A program made the translations under genes and the position numbers. From Gymnorhina tibicen (lineage: Eukaryota; Chordata; Aves; Passeriformes; Artamidae): a stretch of DNA of 64,000 nucleotides. The notes below the pieces were generated by a model. That model was given only the letters and a program-made list of their open reading frames with translations. It was not told the origin of the DNA and searched no databases. Shown here in pieces: positions 1 to 11,435 of this stretch (its first letter is position 1; each line of letters opens with the position of its first letter). The stretch lies in contig VXAZ01000955.1 in assembly GCA_013399875.1 (NCBI GenBank), positions 1 through 64,000 on the forward strand, read 5' to 3'.

Positions 1-21
1 GAAAAGAAAAGAAAAGAAAAA
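1..21. repeat. (GAAAA)n microsatellite, cut by window edge
   Basis: Four GAAAA units open the window and run into a short A stretch. The array probably continues to the left. Direct observation. Confidence 0.85.
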
Positions 22-1994
22 GCGGAAATGCTGTTGCTTTAATAAGTCCTGTTCAGGGTCAGGCTGAACTTTTGTTCCAGCCATTAATATTGATTTTTTG
101 TTCTTATAACTAGTCTGCTACTCAATAAACAGGAATAATGACTCTGGCAGGGTCCCATCTCACTTCAAAACAGACTTTATGCCAGAATGCAGGCGAAGCT
201 ATGCAATATGAATGATTGTTAATATTAACTCTGTTTCCTTTAATTGTAATGTAATATCTATACTGAGAATTTATTTGAAAAGGAAAGGCTGTGTATCAGC
301 TACTGTGGGATCAAATATGCTAACGTTACAATTTAAGGATTAAGTTCACTATTCACCTGCACAGTACGTCTACTGCTTTGAACAGCACCACTATGTTTGC
401 AGTGGTATTGCTACTCCAGCTACTAATTAACTAGAAAGCATCGTACCTGACATTATTCTTTAACAGGGTAAATAACCTGATGTCCACTGTGAGGGATTAT
501 GCTATTTGTACGTTTCTCAACCAAGTAGTTAGAAATGTTGCTTTTTGCAGTGTTCACTGATCAGATATTTACCTAAGCATTAGTTAACTAAGAATGAACT
601 TTGACCTCTGTTTCCAAAATTATACCTATGAAGAAAGGGTAAAAAACCCATGTATCGTGAGTACACATAAGAGATGATTAATTTGCTTTCCATAAGTCTT
701 GCTGCTTGGATATGACTGAATACATTTACCTTTCAAATTTGGATCCAGGGAGGTTTCATGCTTCATTTTTTTCTAGAAGGAGGGAAAAATACGTCCCCAT
801 GAATCTTACTTGAAGTGTCACTGAGGAAGAAAAAGCAGTTTGTGCAACATGCCAGTTGCTCTTTCTCTCAGAACATTCAATACATGTATAAAATGAAATT
901 ATGTGTTTGGGGTTTTTACTGCAGAAGTAGGAACAAAAGGGCCATCTCTGCATCCCTGTCACCCATTTTGGATTAGGGACATCTGTGTATCCAAGTCACT
1001 CGTTTTTGGATTACAAATTAAATTAAGGATAGTCAAAATAAAAACTGTTGATAGATGTTTTATTAATGTATCAATGATTTACTGACTTACTTCTAGTCAG
1101 TCTGGAAATATTCCCCCCCTTTGTCATCATTCTGAAAATTCTGTGATTCTAGATTCTGTGATCCTAAAGGGAACAATAAGCAAAACTTTGCAAATGTGTA
1201 GGACTTATTTTGCTAAACCCTTCAGATAATGGGGGGGAAAAGCCAACAAAAAGCAAAGTGGTGACAAGTATTCTAAGTGCTAATCCCCGTGATGCCTGTC
1301 ATCAGCTGCTGGTGTACATCAGGTGCTGGATGAAGAGTGAGTTAATATGCCCCAATATACTGATCTCCAAGTCTCTGTTAAACTTCAGAAATGACAAAAG
1401 GTATTCATTCACTGACCAATTACCTAAGAATAGGGGAAAGACAGAAACTACCCTTCTTCTGGGAGTGTTAAGAGTTCTGTCTTTGCAACACCTTGTCAGA
1501 ACGTGTGCAGGTTTTGAGATAAAATATTACTTTTAATAAATGATAGTTTAAAGAATGTCTTTTATACATTTTTCTGCTCAAAAAAAAGCTGCTGGCAGAT
1601 TGTTAAAAAATAAGAAGAATGTTACCTAGTCTTATTAATCTTATTAGTTACCCAGATATTCTTTACCTGTTAATGCTGTATATTGTCAGAGAATCACCTC
1701 TCTGGTGGGCTAAGAGCTCAGATTAAATTAGGTGACACGATGAATACTATTCACACTTTTTAATTCTCTTGAATAGTGTGTGTTTCTTCCAAAGCTGCTG
1801 TCATGCTGATAATTACATCATTCATCCTTCACTGTATGTGTTTTGGACTGCAAAGAAACAAGAGGGCGCTTAAGGAACCTGCGTCCTCTGCAAAACTCAG
1901 CTGCATACAGGTTTTCATACACTTACTTGTATTTAATTTATTGGGAAACTTGAGCAGCATTTTTTGCAGTAATTGAAGTAGCACAGTAGGAGTG
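22..1994. other. AT-rich non-coding DNA, no gene seen
   Basis: Apart from the possible CR1 tail at 1138-1165 I see nothing here. The open frames, the longest being 108 codons at 1210-1536 on the plus strand, have no recognisable domain and no splice context, and look like chance ORFs. Confidence 0.6.
1138..1165 (+). mobile_element. possible CR1 3' terminal octamer remnant
   Basis: Two copies of ATTCTGTG (1138-1145 and 1153-1160) with an extra ATTCT between them resemble the terminal octamer repeats of CR1 LINEs. No CR1 body is visible just upstream, so this is either a very short tail or coincidence. Confidence 0.3.
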
Positions 1995-2836
1995 TGTCTT
2001 GGCTTAAAACAATTTGAAGGAGAACACTCTGGAATGAGTTGCCTCCCTCTCTAGTTTCAACCAATTCCTTTCCACTAATAAGGAATGATTATGAGTAGAT
2101 TTAAGTGAAAAAATAAGTTTACTAACAGCAGGACAGCAACAGTCAAGAATCAGCAAATAATCACCAGACACAAAACTGATAATTTTTGCAGAGCCCCTAG
2201 AACAAAGGGAGATCCAAAACACCAGGGATGCCCCTGCCAACGTGGTGTTCTGCAGCCGAGCACATGGTTTGAAGGACAGAGGAAAGATGGTTTCAGTCTT
2301 CCCCCACTGCCCCGCTCTCCTCATGTCCCCAGCACCAGCTGGCATTCTCTGGATCCAGGGGCTAGAGTTCACAGAGGGACTTCACCTTTCTCACAGCAGG
2401 ATACGGCAGGAGCAGTCAAGGCAAGGAGGCTGTGCTGGGGTGACTAGTGGTCTTCTCTCCTCAGCTCTGTGCCTTGGTGAGCTGGATTGGCTTGATGGAG
2501 TGGGGCTGCTTGCTCTCTGCTGAGGAGACAGGCAGGCACCTGTGGAATTCGCCCCCAGGCAGCTCCAAACCACTGAGTGCCCTCTCTGAGACAAGGGGAA
2601 AAAAAACAAAGAGAACCCAAAAAGGAAAAAGCCTCTGCCTAAGGCAAAAAACCAAGAAGACAGCAAGGCATAAACCACAAAGCAAAAGAGCAGGAGCTGC
2701 CTGCTGGAGGAGACTTTAAAAGAGCCTTCAGTGCCACCCCGCCCCAACTTCCCAACTCCAGGGCCTTAAAGAGACTGTAACCATTTGGGGCACAGGTAGA
2801 TATGGAGTACAGAAACATTTTGGGTTACCCATGACA
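1995..2836 (+). mobile_element. LTR-like retroelement block, boundaries approximate
   Basis: The block starts with TGTCTTGGCTT, similar to the starts of dispersed LTR-type repeats I recall from songbirds. It is richer in G+C than its flanks and ends near a TACCCATGACA motif, which would give TG...CA ends. No matching target-site duplication was found directly at these ends; the GAGTG before the start recurs only at 3017-3021, so the right edge may lie further out. The overlapping open frames of 74-122 codons on both strands show no domain. Family assignment is from memory and uncertain. Confidence 0.4.
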
Positions 2837-5800
2837 GTTTCAAAGTTGTGTACCTAAACTGTCAGAGAAACAGAGATCAACATTAGACACGATTCATTAC
2901 TGTGCTACTGATGGGAAATGGCTTTTCTTTAGGAAATCAGCTCTAATCAGTGTCAGCAGAAGTCATGTAGCTTAACACAGGCACTACACATCGTCAGTTC
3001 AACAAACAGCCATCAAGAGTGCCTAGCTTCCACTTTTAGTGCTGTCAGTAGTCATCCTCACCTGTCCTCACCTTCGACATCAGGGAGAAGTGAAGTTTTT
3101 AACCTGCTGTGCTCTCTTAACACTAGTCAAGGCTGGCATGTGTTAGATGAACATTCATATATACTCAAGATTTGGGCAGACTTCAGTTGATGTATTTATT
3201 TCCTTACATATGTATGCTCCCTGAAACCTTGAGTGGGTCAGCTGTACAGCATTGCTTGGGCTGCAGATTCACTCATTCTCTCCAGCTTGTCTTAGAAGTC
3301 CCAGAATCCTATTGAGTCTACCCATGTTAGAGTATCCTAGATACAAGCTTTGTGATTGAAGGAAAACTGGGCAAGAATGCAACAGGTCTTGTGATGGCAG
3401 TCTGTAGATATATTCCTTTCATCAGATGAACAGTAGCATTTTCCCCAACTCTAGGTTTCAGGCAGAACTTACTGAGGCAGAGAGGGCAAGACTGACACAT
3501 ATTACTGTGACACACATGATCACGACAATGTCCCTGTCAGAAGAAAATGAGCACAACGTCTTTGCACAAAGAAGGTAAAATAGTGAAAAAACATCTGAGG
3601 TGATATCGTATTCCAACGGCATTCAGAATTATAGAGGTTAGAAAGCAAACTGGGAATCCTTGTGAAGCCTGTTCATCAGTTTAGTGTTGTCTGAGATTTT
3701 TTACTCACTTCCCTCTTCTAGCATTTACCCCCTCTTTCTTGACTCACTGGAGCACATCCTACTGTCTCCCACCCACATATCAGCTGTGGCAACTGAATAG
3801 ACAGTTGCCACAACATGGAGCCCCGTGTCTGCCTGTAGCAGCAGAAAGTAACACTTAGGGTGTCGTTTGAGAGGCCAGCATTCCGTCCTGCATTGTAGTT
3901 TCTTCTCTCACAGAAACATCAAGGGGAATAAAAAGCTTCAGTCCTCCCAGACACCACACCTTCGAATGACTGTAGAATATGGCTTCTGAAATGGTTTACA
4001 AAAGAGTTACTTTTTATTACTAGTTACTTCGCTTTATTATTCACTTCAGTCATGACATACAGTTGTGATAGGAAGTATCAATGACCTGCTCTACAGGCAG
4101 GAACAACATTTCTCCTCCAGTGCTAGTAGTTATTACTGCTGGAGGATAACCAGCTGCTGTACAGGCAGTATTTCTGGCATCCAAGGACAGAAAGGATGTC
4201 AAATAAGAAGGCTGGCCTGCCACTATTTTATTAAGGAACATTAATTTGGCTTTCTTTTTTTTTTTTTGTCCACAAGAATGCTTGTTAATAAGCCTTTAAC
4301 ACACTGCTAGGAATTTGTTTTCAGCTGACCCTGCAAAGCTGTACCATCAATCCTTTATAATATGATCTTCTGTGCATTCCCTGTGGGCTTTCCCCTAACA
4401 AGAAAGGCAGAGGTCTTGCAGAGTTTGGAATACTGCTCATAGCTTTTCTGTGACCTCTGGGTCACTGGTTGAAACTTGAAGAGATGGCCAAACTTCACAA
4501 GTGGTTGTTTGCTTACCAGCTTACTGCAGTTCCAGTAGTAAGAAGAAAAAAGATATTCGTCATTACTGTTCCCAAACAACAGCATTATTTTATAATGTAG
4601 CTTGCCAGTAGGAAGTGCTTTCCAATTTTGGAATCTGGAATAAATTCTGATTAATTATGCCTCCCAAAATCAGGTTTTTGAAAGAAGACACTAGATCATA
4701 CCAGTGATTTTTTTTTCCTTGGAGGCATTACTTTCTCTATCAAGTCCACAAAAATATGACTGTGTCAAGGGAAGTCTAACTATCACAACATCTTACCCAC
4801 TAACTTGTTAGTTATGGCTTTGTCCATACTACATTAGGCTTGAAATAGCTACTCTACGACTACTGTGTCTGGTGCAGAACTTTGATTGCAAAATGAAGGA
4901 TGGACAGTACAGAAAGATCTCCCTCATCACAAAATATTAATTATTCTTTAATTATATTAGTAATTACATTAGCCAGCGACAGCTCTTTTTCTGCGAAGTA
5001 CACAGTTTTGTATGATTTTCAAACTGTTGGTGGTTTTTTTGTCAGAGTCTTTAACGGTAGCTATTTTTAAATCTGACATTCCTGATATCCAGTACTTTTG
5101 GATGCTTACAAAAACTTCTCTATTCAAGGTGGAAAAGCAAGCACAGGTATCATGTGAGAGACCTTTAGGGGTAAAGTGCACTTGTTTTCCATTCTTTGTC
5201 TCTAAGTCAAACAAGCTGTTCGTGTTTAATGTCTCTGCAGATGTGCACTAGAAATATTATAATGAAAATTTCATTTAAATTTTGGATGTCCTGGAGGGAA
5301 TACTGGAAAAATAATGTCCTGCTTTTTCTAACTATTCACAAAAATACTGGATGTAGAGGAGAAAGAAGGTAACACATCACAAAACATTGAAAGAATTATA
5401 GTTGCTTATAATAAATAAATATATTTCTTTATAAATTGAGACATGAAAGCAGAAAGTGTGCCTTTATGATAAAAATTTTGGCATCATGTTTTCATACTTT
5501 TGTTATTTATTGTTGGTTTATGACATTTCTGAATTAGAGGATGTACTGTATACATGGATCCTACCTAAAATGACAAAAGATCCCACCTACAAAGATATAC
5601 CCACTCACTGGTGATTTCTTTTAAATTTAATTTAATCTAATTTAATTTAATTTAAATCTAGACTAAAAATATGTTGTTTTCCTATATTTCCAGGACTCAG
5701 TGAAGAGAGGAAATAGGTGAAAATGAAACTGCACACCTGTTGAATAATTTGCATTTTAAAATAATCAACATACCTCTAACTGATAAAGTTTTCCGTATGC

Positions 5801-6004
5801 TAGATGGTGTATGTACCTAATTATTTTTATATTATTGTGTGTCATCAGAGAGGATGAGACTTGAAAAAGATCTTTAGGCAATAAGAAAGTAAGTCTTTCT
5901 AAGGGATTATCAAAACTGGTCAAACTCAAAGAAAAAAAATGAAGTTTTGAGTACATTAAATTTATCACAGAGAATAGGAATAAATCCAATTTACTAAAAA
6001 AACA
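2837..6004. other. AT-rich non-coding DNA, no gene seen
   Basis: No recognisable gene or repeat body, apart from the TTTAA-type simple repeat at 5621-5657. Short open frames on both strands look like chance. Confidence 0.55.
5621..5657. repeat. TTTAA-type AT simple repeat
   Basis: Imperfect repeats of AATTT/TTTAA, including several consecutive TTTAA units. Direct observation. Confidence 0.75.
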
Positions 6005-6090
6005 AAGCAAGCAACCAACCAATCAACCAACCGAAAAAACTCCAAACAAATGAAACCAAAAAACCCAAAACACACAACATTTCAAAACCC
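6005..6090. repeat. A/C-rich low-complexity tract
   Basis: CAACCAA-type repeats grade into AAACCC-type runs, so this strand is almost free of G and T. This is the complementary composition to the GGTTT arrays nearby. Direct observation. Confidence 0.7.
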
Positions 6091-6332
6091 CCCAAAATAA
6101 AGTCTTAATTTGAAAACAAATCTGGAGTAACCTTTAGACTTAAAAAAACAGAGTAACCAGGTGTCCTTCAAGGCTAAGTATTTGTTTGAAGGAAAGGGTG
6201 GGGAGAGCAGGAATTAGTGTTGTATAAAATAACAGAGGAGGCCTCTGGAAGAATTAATGAGATTATACACAGTCTATAATTTTTTACAGTGGGGTACTTC
6301 TTTGCTTTTGTTTTTGGTGTGGGCTTGTTTGT

Positions 6333-6362
6333 GGGTTTTGGTTTGGTTTGGTTTGGTTTTTT
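6333..6362. repeat. short (GGTTT)n microsatellite
   Basis: Four to five GGTTT units end in a T run. Same unit and same strand as the long array at 7921-7991. Confidence 0.8.
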
Positions 6363-7916
6363 CCTTTTGCTTTCAGAAGGCATAATCTGGGAGGCCCCAC
6401 AATGCAAAATCTTCAACTAAACATAAATAGTTACCTTATAGTGATTACTATGTTGCAAGAACTCTGACCTTGTAGGAAGCTGGCACTATCTGTGCATGCA
6501 GAAATTGTGGCATCTGCTAGGAGAATTCTCTCTCTCTATGTCTCACATATGATGCTATGCAGAATTTCATTTTTCCCTGTCCTTGTGAAACCACTGACAT
6601 AAGCCATCAATATCTTGTAGGGCATTCACAGCTGCCTGAGTACCTCTTTCCTCCTAGCTCCTCTACAGTGTTAAGATTATTTAGCATTCTTTAGTCTCTC
6701 TTAAAGCACACTGAAAAACAGAGTAGAAAATTGTGCTTTTCTGTTCATCAGATTTTAGTGTTGTACTGGGGTTTCAAGGATAAATAAATTATATACTCAA
6801 TCCTTGTCACATGGAAGCTGAGGTGCCATTGAACTAATGGGCATCTTCAGAAAATGACTGTCAATTAAATATGTTATTTTAGACAGTAATAGAAGTAATT
6901 ATCTTTTGTGCCTGGAGAGAAAGAATTAGCACTGAGAGGCCATGATGGGTCCATAGAATCAGTCAATAAAGGAAATATTTTACAGTTACTTGACCTGATT
7001 ACAGAAGATGATGTTATAGCAAATGTTGTGTGGCAGCATGTAGCACAAAATAAGCCAATAGCATCAACAGGTTGAATGTCATTCAGAATAAAAAGGATGC
7101 TGGCAACCATAATTAAATTAATGGCATATAGGGGAATAGTATGAACAACTACTATAAGATCAGTTTTCCAGTATAACACAGGAAGCTATCATTTATAAAA
7201 CAACTTGACTAGGACATGTTTCAGTGTCCTTAGAAAATAGCCTTGAAAGGTAAGATTAAGCAAGAATTTGGATATGAGGAGCTTGATACTCATGGCCATC
7301 CTTATCTCAAAGTACCTCATCCTCATCCCAAACAGAGCCAGCACATAGACTATCCATTTATTCCAGCTGCAGAAATTCAGTATCTGTTTTAATTAACATT
7401 CAGGTTCATATAAGCATAAACAATTCAGTAAGCAAGACACAAGTCAATAAGTATGCTTATTGCCACTAATTTTTTGGTGGGTGTTTGTGGAAGATAATAT
7501 AGTTGTTTAATTCCTGACTGAATAAAGTCGTTAGGGAGCCTGAAAAGCATGGCCACGTCATCTGTTTAACCACAGAAATATTTGCCACCAAACAGGATAA
7601 CTAGTCCTTCATTCTGCCAGTTTTATAAACTGACTTCCTCAGTTAGCTAAATAGGCTTGTAATAGGGAAAGAAAGCGGAAAACAAAATGACAAAGCATGA
7701 CTGCAGTTTCTAAGTGGTGTCAAAGGAGAAAGAACAAATGCAGATCAACAGGATGGGCCCTCCTGGGGAAATGCTGCCTGGAAACCATTTATTTCAGGAT
7801 GAAGGAAAGTGGCCATGCCAGTAAGGAGAGAGATCATGTAACTCTGATGGTGGTGAAAGTAAAAAAATGCATGTTTTTTTTTCTTTCATGTTTTCACTTT
7901 ATCTTCCTCAGTTTTT
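6363..7916. other. non-coding DNA, no gene seen
   Basis: Nothing recognisable. A minus-strand open frame of 101 codons at 6874-7179 is hydrophobic but matches no family I know and has no supporting splice or promoter context. Confidence 0.55.
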
Positions 7917-7920
7917 GTGG

Positions 7921-7991
7921 TTTGGTTTGGTTTGGTTTGGTTTGGTTTGGTTTGGTTTGGTTTGGTTTGGTTTGGTTTGGTTTGGTTTGGT
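7921..7991. repeat. (TTTGG)n microsatellite, about 14 units
   Basis: Fourteen uninterrupted TTTGG units. They create the FGLVW-type periodic peptide inside a 129-codon plus-strand open frame (7697-8086), which is therefore an artefact and not a gene. Runs of GG at five-base spacing could allow two-tetrad G-quadruplexes (inference). Confidence 0.95.
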
Positions 7992-8558
7992 TCAGCTCAT
8001 TTAGGAGCTGGTATAATCAGTCAGAAGTGACAGAGATGTGGTTAGCATTGAGACCCAGGAAACTCAGCCTTCTTGCAGCCTTCTGATAAACAGGAAAGGT
8101 GATTCCAATCCTCTGAAATCTTGAGGGAGTTTGTTACACATAGAAATACATGCACTAAAATTAAAACTGCAAGGATAACTTTCTGTGTAGAAAGGGCTCT
8201 CTTTCAAGCTAGTAGTAAGAGTTCCTGGTTTACACAAGCACCGTAGTTAGATTTCATGGAAGTTTTTCCTGTTGACCTGCAAAGGGGGAAGAGTGAGTGA
8301 GGTGGCTCTGTATGTGGAGGTCCTGCGAAGAGCAGTTCAGGAGCACCTTTTGGATGCCCACTCGCCTTTGGGGTAAATGAGCAGAAGGGTGCTTTGAGGG
8401 TGGGGGAAAGGCATGGGAAGGTCTGAGTAGTGAGTCAAGGTTTTAAAATTTAAAAATTTTAGCTAAGGGTTAGAAGCAATTTGTATTGATCAGGATGCAA
8501 GGTAGAAAAATAAAAGATAAGTTAATGATTATTAGATGCCTGAACTAGAACTAGGTGA
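7992..8558. other. non-coding DNA between microsatellite and LTR
   Basis: No gene or repeat recognised. Confidence 0.5.
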
Positions 8559-9093
8559 TGTATTATTTGCCATTATATACTTGTTTTCAGTTTTGTTTAT
8601 AGAAGGAAATAGAATAAATGAACTGTCATCAAAACAAATTGAAACCAATAGATGCATGAACAGCACCTGGGTTTCGTAATAAGTAATCAAAAATAAGAGA
8701 TCTTGGGCTGCACCAGAAGGTCACAAAGGCCTGCCAACAGCAAGAAGGTAGAAAGGTCACTGTGAGGAAGACTTTCCTGACTTCATCTTTCAAGACCACT
8801 GACCCAATTCAAGACCACCGGCCCAAGTCAAGAGAAAAACTGCGCATGCGTAAAGGACTGATGATCTCATTTTAATACAGAGCGGGGAATGGGAGGTGCT
8901 GGAATCATACATATGTAGAGGATGTAAAACTTTGAGTAATAAATAGAGAGTGAAGAACCTTATACTTCACTGGCACATCTCTAGGAGGCTACTCCCATGC
9001 CGCCCGCCGGTGCCTGATTATACATACCACTTTCTAACTTTAAATAGAGGGTCTTTTGTCGTGAATACCGATTTTTAATGAATCAGTAGGGTA
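8559..9093 (+). mobile_element. solo LTR-like block (endogenous retrovirus), edges approximate
   Basis: The block has LTR-like organisation on the plus strand: a CpG-containing U3-like part with TGCGCATGCGT (8841-8851), a poly(A) signal AATAAA at 8938-8943, then a GC-rich U5-like stretch with a CCGCCCGCCGG motif (9001-9011). No gag, pol or env frame follows. A 10-bp direct repeat TAGGTGATGT at 8552-8561 and 9094-9103 brackets it and suggests the edges, although the 3' end does not finish in CA. Within the block, near-duplicate CAAGACCAC units lie at about 8790-8830. Overall layout is seen; LTR identity is inferred. Confidence 0.5.
8938..8943 (+). promoter_or_regulatory. LTR poly(A) signal AATAAA
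   Basis: Canonical hexamer in the expected R-region position of the LTR-like block at 8559-9093. Confidence 0.5.
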
Positions 9094-9269
9094 TAGGTGA
9101 TGTTAGATAGAAGCATCAAAACGTTTTTGATTAGAAACTGGTTTTATTTTATTTCTTCCCTGCCAATGTTGGTAACAGAGGCAGTCAAAAACATGGCAGT
9201 TTGTGAAACACTTCATTGATCCTGCTTTGAGACCTTCCAAATAAACTGGGAAAGTCATTGAAGACTCTT

Positions 9270-9689
9270 TAGGCGTTCCTGGGAATTATTTGAGTTACTT
9301 CAGAGCAGATGCTGCTTCCAAAAGAGGTGAGAAGTACTGGGGACCTTTACTTCTAGCAAGCTTTACTTCCATATGCACACCAATGGCAACTTATAGCGTA
9401 TCAAAAATGACTGGCAGCTCTGATGGTGGCATTTAGGGAATTGGGGGCCCGAGTGGTGTCTGCCTCAGTCCTTCTCTTGAGGGAAAAAGGTCTAAGGAGA
9501 AAGGCACTGGTACTGTGTATCAACAATTTTTTGCAGAGCTGGTGTCAGCAACAAGACTCTGGTTTCTATGACCATGGGTATCTCTTCAAGGGTCTACATC
9601 CACTTGGGAGAGATGGGATATACCTCACTAAGCAGGATGAAGGTATCTTTGCCAGTAAGACTGAAGCAGTAGAACAGGCTTTAAATTAG
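9270..9689 (+). pseudogene. CR1 LINE ORF1 C-terminal esterase remnant
   Basis: The 88-codon open frame at 9423-9689 carries the blocks GARVV, SWCQQQDSGFYDHG, HPLGRDGIYLT and a C-terminal VEQALN. These match the end of the esterase-like domain of avian CR1 ORF1, whose usual catalytic block reads DGIHLT; here the histidine is tyrosine. Upstream, in shifted frames, GEKYWGPLLL, a degenerate HTNG (normally GTND) and IKNDWQL continue the domain back to about 9270. The first Met is therefore internal and not a true start. The serine block is not seen. Known role: the CR1 ORF1 product is an RNA-associated retrotransposition factor with an esterase domain. This copy is dead through frameshifts and the lost histidine. 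It lies just after the LTR-like block and directly before a CR1 3' end. Confidence 0.75.
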
Positions 9690-10190
9690 GATCCCAGCAC
9701 AGGAAGGACATCAAGCTGTTGAAGCAAGTTAGAGAAGGCCACCAAGATGGTCAGAGAGATGGAGCCTTTCCTGTGAGGAAAGGCTGGGAGAATTGGGATT
9801 GTTCAGGGTGGAAAAGAGAAGGCTTTGGGGTGACCTAATTGCATCCTGCCAGTACCTGAAGGAAACCTACAAGAAAGGAGAGAAGGATATATTTTGCAAG
9901 AGCATGTCCTAGTAAAAACCTAGTAAAAGGATTGGGGGGGAATGGTTTCAAACTGAAAGAGAGTGGGTTTAGATTAAATACTAAGAAAAAAACTCTTTAT
10001 TGTGAGAGTGGTGAGGATCTGGAACAGGTTTCCTGAAGAAGTTCTGGATGCCCCATCCCGGAAAGTGTTTGAAGACACTGGAGCACTGAGCAGACTGATA
10101 GGGTGAAATGCATCCCTATCCATGGAAAGAGGGTTGGAATTAGATCTCTTTAAGGTCCTTTCCAATCCAAGCTATTCTGTGATTCTGCCT
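9690..10190 (+). mobile_element. CR1 LINE 3' end (ORF2 C-terminus and tail)
   Basis: Broken-frame translation gives RKDIKLLKQVREG, then LTRACP-like and GGNGFKLKESGFRL blocks, which are the C-terminal region of CR1 ORF2. The sequence ends with CCTTTCCAATCC and the octamer ATTCTGTG (10174-10181) plus ATTCT, the normal CR1 3' terminus. It begins immediately after the stop codon of the ORF1 remnant and is followed directly by CR1 endonuclease sequence. It is therefore either a separate 5'-truncated copy inserted into an older CR1, or part of a rearrangement. Confidence 0.85.
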
Positions 10191-11050
10191 GGGCAGATAG
10201 ATAATAAGCCAAATGAGAATTTATGGGTAAGGCTTAACGAGCAGATTGATAAGGGTGACATAATGGATGCTGGCCACCTGATCAGGAAGAACAAGTAGAT
10301 GAGTCTAGAAGTGGCTTCAAATTCACAGGCCGTGCTTCCCATGAGTAAATTCAACTACCCTGATATCATCTGGAGAAACACCACAGCAGAAAGAAAAGCA
10401 CTCCAGGACGTCCCTGAAGAGCATCAGTGGGAGTTACCTAAAAGATAGAGGAGCTAATGAGAAGAGGGGCTGTGTTGGACCTTGCACTCACAAACAAGGA
10501 ATGACTCACTGGGGTGTGAAGGTCAAAGGCAGCCTTAAGTGCAGTGACCGCAAAGTGGTGAAATTCAGGATCCTGAGAGAAGGGAGCAAGGCAGAAAAAA
10601 AGATCGCAACTCTGGACTTCATCAGAGTAGCTTTTGACATCTTCAAGGACTACCTTGGAAGAATCCTGTGGAAAATGGTTATGGAGAAGGGTCCAGGAGA
10701 GCTCACTGATTTTTCAGGTATCACTTACTTCAGGCTCAGGAATGGCTAACCCCTATAGGTAGGAAATAAACCAAAGATGACAGAAGGATGCATGGATGGA
10801 CGAGTTGCTTCCAAGAAAACATATAAAGAAAGGGAGGTGACTTGGGAGGAATAGAAAGAGACACTGAGTGCGGAAGTGTGTGGGATTAGAAAAGATAAAG
10901 CCTGCCTGGAATAAAACCTGGTGAGGAGCATAAAGAAAAACAAGAAAGATTTCTACAGGTGTATCAGCTGCAAATGGTCTTCACAGGAACATCCACTTGT
11001 TGATGCTGACAGCTGGTCTGAAGGCTTCACAGATCTCAATTTGGACATGG
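10191..11050 (+). pseudogene. CR1 LINE ORF2 endonuclease-region remnant
   Basis: The start aligns base by base with the CR1 copy at 20.4 kb: both read TTATGGGTAAG, CAGATT and GGTGAC, then GCCACCTG, in the same order. The 82-codon frame at 10501-10749 includes GSLKCSDRKVVKFRIL and ATLDFIRVAFDIFKDYLGRI, matching the endonuclease C-terminus and linker of CR1 ORF2. The conserved SDH motif of APE-type endonucleases reads SDR here, so a catalytic histidine is lost, and the GDFN block is not recognisable. Further linker blocks (GRKQTKDDRRMHGW, FLQVYQL-like) follow in other frames to about 10970. The fragment is interrupted near 11050 by an LTR-like insert. Confidence 0.8.
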
Positions 11051-11054
11051 TTAA

Positions 11055-11435
11055 CTTCTATTCGTGAGAAAAGCCCATGAGAAGAAAATAATCAGCTTTA
11101 CCCACGGAAGTGTAGTATCAACAGAAGTACGGAATCCAAAACAATAGAAAGAGAAGACAGCAAATATACCCGCACATGTTATTTTTCTGAATGCCTGAAT
11201 GCTTATGTTACGGGTAACCAATAGTAGTGTTAAATTGTAGTTAAATGATAGCCAACGAATCCATTGTTGTAGTATAGTAGCCAATGAAGTTGTAACATGA
11301 ATGATAATATAGAATAGTCTATAAATATGTGTTCTTCTTCAAATATAGCACTTTTATGCCATAAATCCAGTGCAGTGTCCATGTTTGTGTGTCGCGGCCA
11401 CTCCAACAGCGATATCCACCGATGAACGTGGAAGA
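11055..11435 (+). mobile_element. LTR-like insertion inside CR1
   Basis: CR1 ORF2 homology stops near 11050 and resumes near 11440. The intervening sequence has promoter-like order: CCAAT at 11218-11222 and 11281-11285, a TATAAATA box at 11320-11327, an ATAAAT poly(A)-like hexamer about 40 bases later, and then a CpG-bearing GTGTGTCGCGGCCACTCC stretch resembling a U5. This is the layout of an alpharetrovirus- or ERVK-like LTR. I could not find a clean target-site duplication, so the edges are uncertain. No internal retroviral genes are present. Confidence 0.5.
11320..11327 (+). promoter_or_regulatory. TATA box of LTR-like insert
   Basis: TATAAATA downstream of two CCAAT motifs in the LTR-like block. 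Promoter activity is inferred only. Confidence 0.4.

Noticed and set aside
7697..8086. 129-codon frame with repeated FGLVW as a repeat protein
   Set aside because: The periodic peptide is simply the translated (TTTGG)n microsatellite.
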